From contig JBEBGG010000159.1 in assembly GCA_040081555.1 (NCBI GenBank), positions 1 to 7,854 of the forward strand: a stretch of DNA of 7,854 nt, written 5' to 3'. Under the pieces are notes generated by a model, which saw only the letters and a program-made list of their open reading frames with translations, was not told the DNA's origin and made no database searches. Source of the DNA: CADEEX01 sp040081555 (GTDB taxonomy: Bacteria; Acidobacteriota; Vicinamibacteria; Vicinamibacterales; CAVVIG01). Made by a program: the position numbers and the translations under genes. Below are positions 1-5,507 of this stretch, piece after piece; the stretch's first letter is position 1; the number at the start of each line of letters is the position of its first letter.

Positions 1-2
1 CG

Positions 3-497
3 ATTGACGTTGGCGCGTCGCTCAATGGCTATTTCGGCGACAGCGCCGTGACATTGCCGGTCGGTACGATTTCGAAAGAGGCGGCCACGCTGCTGCGCGT
101 CACCGAGGAGTCGCTCTACAAGGCGATCGACGTGGTGAGACCCGGCGGCCGGGTGTCGGACATCGGCCATGCTGTGCAACAGCACGTCGAGGCCTTTGGG
201 TTTTCAGTCGTACGCGATTTTGTCGGGCACGGGATTGGTGAGCGGATGCACGAAGATCCGCAGATACCGAACTACGGCGAACCGGGCCGTGGGCCGAGGT
301 TGGCCGAGGGCATGGTTCTGGCCATCGAACCGATGGTGAACGCTGGCACGCCGGCGGTAAAGGTGTTGTCAGACGGCTGGACGGCGGTTACCCGCGACAA
401 GAGTCTGTCGGCGCACTTCGAGCACACGGTGGCAGTGACCGCCGATGGCGCCTGGATTCTGACGGCGCGAGAGGTGCTGGTCGCCTCCCGCAAGTAG
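3..497 (+). CDS. map: Methionine aminopeptidase type I, 3' part (5' end outside window)
   Basis: This enzyme removes the initiator methionine from new proteins in the cytoplasm and uses a two-metal centre. The reading frame is already open at the window edge (IDVGASLNGYFGDSAV...), so an apparent GTG start at 48 is internal. About 164 residues are visible of the family's usual 250-260. All five metal ligands of the pita-bread fold can be placed: Asp2 (IDVG) and Asp13 (GDSA), 11 residues apart as in E. coli, His76 (GHGIG), Glu109 (IEPM) and Glu140 (FEHT). His83 (MHEDP) matches the second active-site histidine. It ends at a TAG, 15 nt before the earliest infA start. Its place just before infA is the usual one in ribosomal superoperons, where secY, adk and map come first. 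The family assignment is secure; only the N-terminal part is unseen. Confidence 0.96.
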   Translation: MDVGASLNGYFGDSAVTLPVGTISKEAATLLRVTEESLYKAIDVVRPGGRVSDIGHAVQQHVEAFGFSVVRDFVGHGIGERMHEDPQIPNYGEPGRGPRLAEGMVLAIEPMVNAGTPAVKVLSDGWTAVTRDKSLSAHFEHTVAVTADGAWILTAREVLVASRK

Positions 498-512
498 GGT
501 CGGCGGACCGCA

Positions 513-758
513 GTGGCAAGCGCGGTCGAGCCATCGCAGGTTCGGGTGGCCATGGCGGAGATTGTTGGAGTGGTCGTCGAGCAGTTGCCAAGCGCGTTGT
601 ATCGCGTGCGGCTCGACGAAGGGCAGGTGGTGACGGCCCACGTGGCGGATCGGATCGATAAGAACTTCGTCCGGCTGCTGGTGGGTGATCGGGTCAGGGT
701 GGAGTTGTCACCCGTCGATCGTGGCCGTGGACGCATCACGGCGAAGGTGACGAGTTGA
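513..758 (+). CDS. infA: Translation initiation factor IF-1
   Basis: IF-1 is a small OB-fold protein that binds the 30S A site and works with IF-2 and IF-3 in initiation. The core VVVEQLPSALYRVRL...VVTAHVADRI.KNFVRLLVGDRVRVELSPVDRGRGRI follows the family closely, including the KN.(V/I)R.L.GD segment and the (T/S)P.D..(R/K)GRI end. The start is uncertain. GTG at 513 gives 81 residues, lies 15 nt after map and has a weak GGCGGA 5 nt upstream. ATG at 552 gives 68 residues beginning MAEIVGVVVE, closer to the family's 72, but leaves a 54-nt gap and only a weak CAGGT as ribosome site. GTG at 546 is a third option. I report the longer form because the extra codons have coding-like GC at third positions. 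The function does not depend on this choice. Confidence 0.92.
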   Translation: MASAVEPSQVRVAMAEIVGVVVEQLPSALYRVRLDEGQVVTAHVADRIDKNFVRLLVGDRVRVELSPVDRGRGRITAKVTS

Positions 759-760
759 GG
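757..760 (+). promoter_or_regulatory. Ribosome binding site of rpmJ, overlapping the infA stop
   Basis: GAGG lies 8 nt before the rpmJ ATG and overlaps the infA stop codon TGA (756-758). This placement suggests that ribosomes finishing infA help to load rpmJ. Confidence 0.55.
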
Positions 761-768
761 TCCCGGTT

Positions 769-882
769 ATGAAGGTTCGAGCATCAGTGAAGCGGATTTG
801 CGACAAGTGCAAGGTGGTTCGGCGTCAGGGAGTGGTGCGCATCATCTGCTCCAACCAGAAGCACAAACAGCGGCAGGGATAG
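769..882 (+). CDS. rpmJ: 50S ribosomal protein L36 (zinc-binding form)
   Basis: L36 is the smallest protein of the large subunit and stabilises 23S rRNA with a zinc ribbon. The 37-residue product begins MKVRASVKRICDKCK and ends KHKQRQG, both near-invariant in the family, and the length is typical. The zinc ligands are all present: Cys11, Cys14, Cys27 and His32, so this is the C+ type, not the zinc-independent paralogue. The gene starts 10 nt after infA and stops 10 nt before rpsM, in the standard infA-rpmJ-rpsM order. Confidence 0.97.
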   Translation: MKVRASVKRICDKCKVVRRQGVVRIICSNQKHKQRQG

Positions 883-892
883 GAACTGACTT

Positions 893-1267
893 ATGGCACG
901 TATTTCAGGCGTTGATCTTCCGCGCACCAAGCGCGTTGAAATCGGACTCACCTACATCTACGGTATCGGCCGCGTCCGGTCGAACAAGATCCTGACAGAA
1001 GCCGGGGTCAGCGGTGACATCCGCATCAAGGATCTGTCGGAAGACGATGTCCGGAAGATCAGCCGCGTGATTGAAGAGCAGGGCGGCGTCGAGGGCGATC
1101 TCCGGAAGGAGATTTCCATGAACATCAAGCGGCTGATGGAAATCGGCTGCTACCGCGGCATGCGCCACCGCCGCAACCTGCCGGTGCACGGACAGCGCAC
1201 CCGGACCAACGCGCGCACCCGCAAGGGACCGCGCAAGGGCGCGATTGCGAAGAAGAAGACGGTCTAA
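893..1267 (+). CDS. rpsM: 30S ribosomal protein S13
   Basis: S13 sits in the head of the small subunit and takes part in bridges to the large subunit and contacts with P-site tRNA through its basic tail. The 124-residue product starts MARISGVDLPRTKRVEIGLTYIYGIG, with the helix-two-turns-helix segment GIGRVRSNKIL near residues 25-35. It has the family motif YRG.RHRR.LPV.GQRT.TNARTRKG at about residues 87-113 and ends in a lysine-rich tail (AIAKKKTV). E. coli S13 has 118 residues, so the length is normal. An AGGA at 881-884 lies 8 nt before the ATG. The gap to rpmJ is only 10 nt, so the S4-binding pseudoknot leader found before rpsM in E. coli cannot be present here. The rpsK start follows 3 nt after the stop. 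Confidence 0.98.
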   Translation: MARISGVDLPRTKRVEIGLTYIYGIGRVRSNKILTEAGVSGDIRIKDLSEDDVRKISRVIEEQGGVEGDLRKEISMNIKRLMEIGCYRGMRHRRNLPVHGQRTRTNARTRKGPRKGAIAKKKTV

Positions 1268-1270
1268 TTT

Positions 1271-1720
1271 ATGGCAAAGACAGAAGCAGCACCAGACGGC
1301 GCCACACCAGACAAGAAAGACGGTCCGGCCGGGAAGCGCAAGAAGGTTTTCAAGAAGCGCGGTGAAAAGCGCATCGTCCATCATGGGCTGGCGCATATCC
1401 ATGCGTCGTTCAACAACACGACCGTGACGATCACGGACACCGAAGGCAATGTCGTGTCCTGGTCCAGCGCGGGGGGCATCGGCTTCAAGGGTTCGCGCAA
1501 GGGAACGCCCTATGCGGCGACCCAGGCCGCGCTCAATGCCGGCAACGGCGCCAAGACCGTCGGCATGCGCTCTCTTGACGTGCGCGTGAAGGGACCAGGC
1601 TCCGGTCGTGAGTCCGCGATTCGCGCCCTGCAGACCGTTGGACTTGAAGTGAAATCAATCCGCGACGTGACGCCCATCCCCCACAACGGATGTCGTCCCC
1701 CGAAGCGGAGGAGAGTGTAA
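1271..1720 (+). CDS. rpsK: 30S ribosomal protein S11
   Basis: S11 binds 16S rRNA on the platform of the small subunit near the mRNA exit. The core HHGLAHIHASFNNTTVTITD at about residues 37-56, GFKGSRKGTPYAA, VKGPGSGRESAIRAL, and the invariant end DVTPIPHNGCRPPKRRRV identify it. At 149 residues it is longer than E. coli S11 (129). The extra length is a charged, Ala/Lys-rich N-terminal segment (MAKTEAAPDGATPDKKDGPAGKR) likely to be disordered. The ATG lies 3 nt after the rpsM stop with no good Shine-Dalgarno site, so translation is probably coupled to rpsM. The stop codon directly abuts the rpsD ATG. Confidence 0.98.
   Translation: MAKTEAAPDGATPDKKDGPAGKRKKVFKKRGEKRIVHHGLAHIHASFNNTTVTITDTEGNVVSWSSAGGIGFKGSRKGTPYAATQAALNAGNGAKTVGMRSLDVRVKGPGSGRESAIRALQTVGLEVKSIRDVTPIPHNGCRPPKRRRV
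1707..1713 (+). promoter_or_regulatory. Strong Shine-Dalgarno site of rpsD
   Basis: GGAGGAG lies 7 nt before the rpsD ATG, inside the last codons of rpsK. It is the best ribosome binding site in the ribosomal block and fixes the rpsD start. Confidence 0.8.
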
Positions 1721-2350
1721 ATGGCTCGCTATATTGGACCGGTCTGCCGTCTCTGCCGTCGGGAAGGGATGAAGCTCTTCCTCAAGGGTGAGCGCTGCTA
1801 TACAGAGAAGTGCGCGATTGAGAAGCGCAACTTCGTGCCAGGACAGCACGGCAAGACCCGCAAGTCAAAGATTGCCGGCTACGGCCTACAGCTTCGCGAG
1901 AAGCAAAAGGTGAAGCGCACCTACGGCGTCCTCGAAGATCAGTTCCGCCGTTACTTTGAAGCAGCCGAGCGGACCCGCGGCATTACCGGTGAGACGCTCT
2001 TGCAGCTTCTCGAACGTCGTCTGGACAACGTGATCTACCGCATCGGTCTGTCGACCTCCCGTCCCCAGGCCCGGCAGTTGGTGCGGCATGGTCACTTCCT
2101 GATCAACGGCAAGAAGGTGGATATTCCGTCCTACTCGCTGAAGGAAGGCGACGCCATCACGGTGCTCGCCCGAAGCCAGAAGAACCCGACCATCGAGCAC
2201 GCGGTTGAAGAAGTGAAGGGCCGAGGCATCCCGGCGTGGTTGTCATTCGACTCGACGTCGATCAGTGGACGCGTGGTCTCGCTGCCGACGCGTGAACAGA
2301 TCAACCTGCCTGTGCAGGAGCAGCTCATCGTCGAACTGTATTCGAAATAG
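1721..2350 (+). CDS. rpsD: 30S ribosomal protein S4 (zinc-binding form)
   Basis: S4 is a primary 16S rRNA-binding protein that nucleates assembly of the 30S body. In several bacteria it also represses its own operon by binding a structured mRNA leader. The 209-residue product has the family's normal length. The N-terminal domain carries four cysteines at 9, 12, 26 and 31 (CRLC...ERCYTEKC), which bind zinc in homologues such as Thermus S4. The S4 RNA-binding domain is at about residues 98-160 (RRLDNVIYRIGLSTSRPQARQLVRHGHFLINGKKVDIPSY). The end NLPVQEQLIVELYSK is typical. The start abuts the rpsK stop with no gap. After its stop comes the only long spacer of the operon (166 nt), before rpoA. 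Confidence 0.98.
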   Translation: MARYIGPVCRLCRREGMKLFLKGERCYTEKCAIEKRNFVPGQHGKTRKSKIAGYGLQLREKQKVKRTYGVLEDQFRRYFEAAERTRGITGETLLQLLERRLDNVIYRIGLSTSRPQARQLVRHGHFLINGKKVDIPSYSLKEGDAITVLARSQKNPTIEHAVEEVKGRGIPAWLSFDSTSISGRVVSLPTREQINLPVQEQLIVELYSK

Positions 2351-2516
2351 GCTTCAGGCTTTGGCCTCAAGGCTCTGGCCAAGCGCCGGCGCCGAGCGGT
2401 CAGAGTCTGTTCGCACCCGTCAGCCCGCAGCCTTACACAGACCTGCGGCGGGAGGCTGGCGGTCACTTGCAGGTCTGGAGGCCCTTCTGTGGGCCCGTTA
2501 GCGAAAGGTTGTATCG
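2351..2516 (+). promoter_or_regulatory. Structured rpsD-rpoA spacer, possible cis-regulatory RNA
   Basis: This 166-nt spacer stands out because all other gaps in the operon are 0-15 nt. It codes for nothing I can support. It can form three hairpins: TTGGCC (2361-2366) with GGCCAA (2377-2382); a large two-part stem at 2417-2462; and GGCCC (2480-2484) with GGGCC (2491-2495). A perfect 10-bp palindrome GCGCCGGCGC lies at 2383-2392. No hairpin is followed by a T-run, so none looks like an intrinsic terminator. A likely rpoA ribosome site, AAAGG (2504-2508), lies 8 nt before the ATG, shortly after the last hairpin. A translational control element for rpoA-rplQ, an RNA processing site or an attenuator are all possible. 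This is inference from base pairing seen by eye. Confidence 0.4.
2417..2462 (+). other. Large GC-rich stem-loop upstream of rpoA
   Basis: The outer helix pairs 2417-2424 (CCGTCAGC) with 2455-2462 (GCTGGCGG), 8 bp including one G-U. The inner helix pairs 2425-2430 (CCGCAG) with 2443-2448 (CTGCGG), 6 bp, around a 12-nt loop. The two helices stack directly on the 5' side and are separated on the 3' side by a 6-nt bulge (2449-2454). GGGAGG at 2450-2455, mostly in this bulge, resembles a Shine-Dalgarno core but has no fitting gene behind it. The fold is inferred from sequence complementarity only. Confidence 0.45.
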
Positions 2517-3497
2517 ATGCTTTGGAAAGGTTTTCAGCGCCCCAAGCGCCTTGAGTTCGAACGGGAGACGTTCACCGATCGTTTTGGGCGATTCTACGCA
2601 CAGCCGTTCGAGCGTGGTTTCGGCACCACCGTTGGCAATGCGCTGAGGCGGGTCCTGCTGTCGTCGATTGAAGGCGCGGCCATTACGGCCGTAAAGATCG
2701 ATGGCGTGATGCACGAGTTCTCACCGATCCCGGGCGTTGTCGAGGACGCGACCGACATCATCCTCAATCTCAAGCAGATCCCCTTCAAGCTGCACACCGA
2801 CCAGGTGAAGACGTTGGTGATCCGCGTCGACAAGCCGGGCGAAGTGCGTGCCAGGGACATCCAGACCGACGGCGACGTCGAGATCCTCGAGCCGGACGCC
2901 CACATCGCGACGGTGTCCGACCATGGCAAGCTCCACATGGAAATGCGCATGCGGCGCGGTCGCGGCTATGTCTCGGCGGACAAGAACTTCGACGAGGACC
3001 TCGGCATCGGCTGGATCCCGATTGACTCGGTGCATTCGCCCATCAAGAAGGTCAACTACCTGGTCGAAGCGGCGCGCCTCGGTCAGACGACAGACTATGA
3101 CAAGCTCACGGTCGACGTCTGGACCAACGGCTCCATCAGCGCGCGAGACGCGGTCTCGCTGTCCGCGAAGCTGATTCGGGATCATCTGAACATCTTCATA
3201 AACCTCGAGGACGGCGTCGAGCCGATGAGCGGTGAGGCGTCCGGTGACGTGCCGCGCAGCGGGGTCGGCAACGAGAATCTGGACAAGTCGGTCGAGGAAC
3301 TGGAGCTGTCAGTGCGCTCCTACAACTGCCTCAAGAACGCGAACATCCGCACGATTCGCGAACTGGTGCAGAAGACCGAAGCCGAAATGCTCAAGACCAA
3401 GAACTTCGGCCGCAAGAGCCTGAACGAGATCAAGGAAATCCTGCACACGATGGGTCTCAGCCTCGGCATGCGCGTCGACGGCGGCTCGCAGGACTAA
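2517..3497 (+). CDS. rpoA: DNA-directed RNA polymerase alpha subunit
   Basis: The alpha subunit dimerises to start RNA polymerase assembly and contacts activators and UP elements through its C-terminal domain. The 326-residue product has the normal length. The N-terminal domain (about residues 1-232) contains AQPFERGFGTTVGNALRRVLLSS (28-50), with Arg44-Arg45 in the assembly region. A linker at about 233-255 (EPMSGEASGDVPRSG) leads to the C-terminal domain (about 258-320), ELELSVRSYNCLKNANIRTIREL...LLKTKNFGRKSLNEIKEIL..MGLSLGM in family form. Arg267 and Asn270 match E. coli Arg265 and Asn268, which contact UP-element DNA. AAAGG 8 nt upstream supports the ATG. rplQ follows after 5 nt, the near-universal rpoA-rplQ pairing. 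The N-terminus MLWKGFQRPKRLEFE resembles acidobacterial alpha subunits as I recall them. Confidence 0.98.
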   Translation: MLWKGFQRPKRLEFERETFTDRFGRFYAQPFERGFGTTVGNALRRVLLSSIEGAAITAVKIDGVMHEFSPIPGVVEDATDIILNLKQIPFKLHTDQVKTLVIRVDKPGEVRARDIQTDGDVEILEPDAHIATVSDHGKLHMEMRMRRGRGYVSADKNFDEDLGIGWIPIDSVHSPIKKVNYLVEAARLGQTTDYDKLTVDVWTNGSISARDAVSLSAKLIRDHLNIFINLEDGVEPMSGEASGDVPRSGVGNENLDKSVEELELSVRSYNCLKNANIRTIRELVQKTEAEMLKTKNFGRKSLNEIKEILHTMGLSLGMRVDGGSQD

Positions 3498-3502
3498 CAG
3501 TT

Positions 3503-4099
3503 ATGAGACATAGAGTCGCACATCGAAAACTGGGCCGAACCACCGAGCATCGCATTGCGATGCTGAGGAATCAGGCCACATCGCTGCTTCGCCACGAGCA
3601 CCTCGTGACCACGTTGCCGAAAGCGAAGGAACTCCGCCCATTCGTCGAGCGGATCATCACCGTCGCCAAGCGCGGTCTGGCCGAGGGCGCTACCCCGATC
3701 AAGACGCTCAACGCGCGTCGCCTGGTCATGCAGGATCTGCAGGACCGTGCGGTCGTTACCAAGCTGTTCGATACCCTGGCGCCACGCTTTCAGGGTCGCG
3801 CGGGTGGCTATACCCGTTTGCTTCGTCTCGGCTACCGCAGAGGCGACGGCGCGGAAACTGCGCAGGTCGAGCTGGTTGGCAGCGAGTTCAACCCGCGCGC
3901 CGAGGCCGAGGCCGAAGCGAAGAAGGCTGAGGCCGCGACACCCGCCAAGTCAAAGGGTGTCGGCGGGCGGTTGAAGGCTGCCGCCGATCGGATGCGTGGC
4001 AAGAAAGACGCAGACGGCGGTGCCAAGAAGACGGCCACCAAGCCCGCCAAGGGCGCGACTCGAAAGTCGACCACGCCTCGTAAGGCTGGCGGCTCGTAG
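3503..4099 (+). CDS. rplQ: 50S ribosomal protein L17 with long basic C-terminal tail
   Basis: L17 is a large-subunit protein near the peptide exit tunnel. The core (about residues 1-129) starts MRHRVAHRKLGRTTEHRIAMLRNQATSLLRHEHLVTTLPKAKELRP and ends YTRLLRLGYRRGDGAETAQVELVGSEF, both family signatures. At 198 residues it is well above the E. coli length of 127. The extra 69 residues (130-198) are low-complexity and rich in Ala, Lys, Gly and Thr, with runs such as AEAEAEAKKAEA, KKTATKPAKGATRKS and TPRKAGGS that look like histone-H1-type tails. This part is probably disordered and could bind RNA; its role is unknown. The start lies 5 nt after rpoA with AGGA at 3490-3493. It is the last gene of the operon and is followed by a terminator. 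Confidence 0.97.
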   Translation: MRHRVAHRKLGRTTEHRIAMLRNQATSLLRHEHLVTTLPKAKELRPFVERIITVAKRGLAEGATPIKTLNARRLVMQDLQDRAVVTKLFDTLAPRFQGRAGGYTRLLRLGYRRGDGAETAQVELVGSEFNPRAEAEAEAKKAEAATPAKSKGVGGRLKAAADRMRGKKDADGGAKKTATKPAKGATRKSTTPRKAGGS

Positions 4100-4132
4100 A
4101 GCGCGAGTCGGCAGTCAATAGTCGGTAAGCTA

Positions 4133-4172
4133 ACGCCCCGCACGGTCTCGCGACCTCGCGGGGCGTTTCTTT
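4133..4172 (+). terminator. Intrinsic terminator of the ribosomal operon
   Basis: A perfect 9-bp GC-rich stem pairs ACGCCCCGC (4133-4141) with GCGGGGCGT (4158-4166). Inside it, after a 2x2 internal loop, GGTC (4144-4147) pairs with GACC (4152-4155) around a TCGC loop. The T-rich tract TTTCTTT (4166-4172) follows at once. It lies 33 nt after the rplQ stop. On the opposite strand the hairpin is not followed by a T-run, so it looks one-directional. Confidence 0.9.
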
Positions 4173-4277
4173 GTACAGCCAGCCTCCATCGCCAGCCGGT
4201 GTCGTTGACTCACATGCTCTTCACAGGCGCATCATCCGACTCGTCATGCCAGGTTGCACGACGTTCGTGACTCGGTG

Positions 4278-5507
4278 CTACTCGTACCGCATGGCATCGA
4301 TCGGCTCAAGTGCGGCGGCCTTCATCGCCGGGTACAGTCCGAAGGCGAGCCCGACGGCGAGCGAAACGACAAATCCAAGTGCCACCGCGGCCATGGACAC
4401 GTGAGTGCTCCAATCTGCATAAGAGGCGATGGCCCACGATGTGGCCGCACCAAGGACCATGCCGACCACACCGCCCCCAATGGTCATCATTAGGGCCTCA
4501 ACGAGAAACTGCAAGGTCACGTCCCGTCGTGTCGCGCCGGCAGTCCGACGGATGCCGATCTCGCGCGTCCGCTCGACCACCGACGTGAGCATGATGTTCA
4601 TGATGCCAATACCGCCAATCAGCAGCGCCAGCGCTGCAACGCTGCCGACAACCACGCTGAACGTGCGCTGGGTGCGATAGCGCTGGGCGAGTAATTCGCG
4701 CGGGACGACGATCTCGAAACGTGGGTGCGTGCTGGTCGTTGCCAATGTGTGGTCGAGGATCTGGGCCAATGCTTCGACCTGCTCGGTGTCGTCCAATTGC
4801 AGCCAGAGCTCGTCCACGGGTTGTGAGGGGACGAGATGTTCCGGTCGTGCGGACAATGCGGCGAAGGGGACAAACGCCGCCTGATTGACGTCGCGCCACG
4901 CGAGCGCTGCGCCACCCTTGGGGTCCGCCCGCTGTTCTCGCAGGACGCCCACGACGCGGTAGTAGTCGCCCCCGATGCGGACGGTGTCGCCAAGAGGATC
5001 GCGATAACCGAAGAGACTGCGCGCCAGGCCAGCGCCAAGCACGCACGTGCGCGCGGCATGCTGGTCGTCGGTGTCCGCGAGAAATCGCCCATGATCGACG
5101 TTCAGCCTGAGGATGGCCTGATACGAGGCGTGGACGCCGAGGACACGCGTCGTCGGCGATACGTCTCCATAGGTGATGCGCTTGGGGCGCTCGAGCAGTG
5201 GTGAGATCGCGTGCACGTGCGGCATCAACGCTGCCGCTTGCTCAACGTCCTGGACCGTCAGCCCGAGCCAACGACCGCCCTGGCTTGTACCCCCGCGGCT
5301 TCGCGCGACGAGGTTGTCGAGCCCAAGGGCCTCGACCTGCGAAAGGGCATCACGTGCCGCGCCTTCGCTGACCGACATCATGGCGATGACTGCGGCGACG
5401 CCCAGCACGATGCCGAGCACGCTCAGAGACGTTCTGAGCTTGTAGCGGCTCAGCGCCTCGGTCGCCATGCCGACGAGCTCGGACGCGTCAGCGTGGCTGA
5501 AGAGCAT
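4278..5507 (-). CDS. MacB/FtsX-family ABC transporter permease (no ATPase domain)
   Basis: This is an inner-membrane permease of the MacB type, which in the family moves lipoproteins, peptides or drugs by mechanotransmission rather than a classical pore. The 409-residue product has one N-terminal membrane segment (about 27-46, SLSVLGIVLGVAAVIAMMSV), a large periplasmic MacB_PCD-like domain (about 48-280), and three C-terminal segments (about 283-308, 335-360, 368-392). The cytoplasmic motif ERTREIGIRRTAGATRRDV (312-330) and the end LYPAMKAAALEPIDAMRYE are classic for the family. There is no Walker A or B, so a separate ATPase is needed. I chose the ATG at 5507, overlapping the adaptor gene by 20 nt, because it leaves a normal cytoplasmic lead-in (ELVGMATEALSRYKLRTSLS). 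The frame is open to 5690, but that part lies inside the adaptor gene and is not family-like. An ATG at 5468 is an alternative. The substrate is unknown. Confidence 0.93.
   Translation of the reverse strand: MLFSHADASELVGMATEALSRYKLRTSLSVLGIVLGVAAVIAMMSVSEGAARDALSQVEALGLDNLVARSRGGTSQGGRWLGLTVQDVEQAAALMPHVHAISPLLERPKRITYGDVSPTTRVLGVHASYQAILRLNVDHGRFLADTDDQHAARTCVLGAGLARSLFGYRDPLGDTVRIGGDYYRVVGVLREQRADPKGGAALAWRDVNQAAFVPFAALSARPEHLVPSQPVDELWLQLDDTEQVEALAQILDHTLATTSTHPRFEIVVPRELLAQRYRTQRTFSVVVGSVAALALLIGGIGIMNIMLTSVVERTREIGIRRTAGATRRDVTLQFLVEALMMTIGGGVVGMVLGAATSWAIASYADWSTHVSMAAVALGFVVSLAVGLAFGLYPAMKAAALEPIDAMRYE

Noticed and set aside
48..50. GTG as the start of map
   Set aside because: The upstream codons encode the conserved metal-ligand segment IDVG...GD of the enzyme, so the gene begins before the window.
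272..739. Open frame of 155 codons on the - strand opposite map and infA
   Set aside because: Low-complexity Ser/Thr/Arg composition with no recognisable motif, and it runs across two real genes on the other strand.
905..1402. Long open frame (165 codons) on the - strand across rpsM and the start of rpsK
   Set aside because: It lies opposite well-identified ribosomal genes, shows no family resemblance, and is expected as a shadow in high-GC DNA.
2265..2501. Small + strand frame running from the end of rpsD into the spacer
   Set aside because: Arg/Ser/Cys-rich composition, no plausible ribosome site, and it begins inside rpsD in another frame.
2467..2515. Possible promoter in the rpsD-rpoA spacer (TTGCAG at 2467-2472)
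   Set aside because: No acceptable -10 box lies at 16-18 nt; the sequence there is GC-rich (around TGGGCC).
2721..3185. Open frame of 154 codons on the - strand opposite rpoA
   Set aside because: It is rich in Val, Asp and Arg as an antisense reading of GC-rich codons. The conserved rpoA frame explains the region fully.
4171..4404. Small + strand frame (77 codons) after the terminator
   Set aside because: It starts in the terminator T-tract and mostly lies opposite the permease C-terminus. There is no ribosome site and no known motif.
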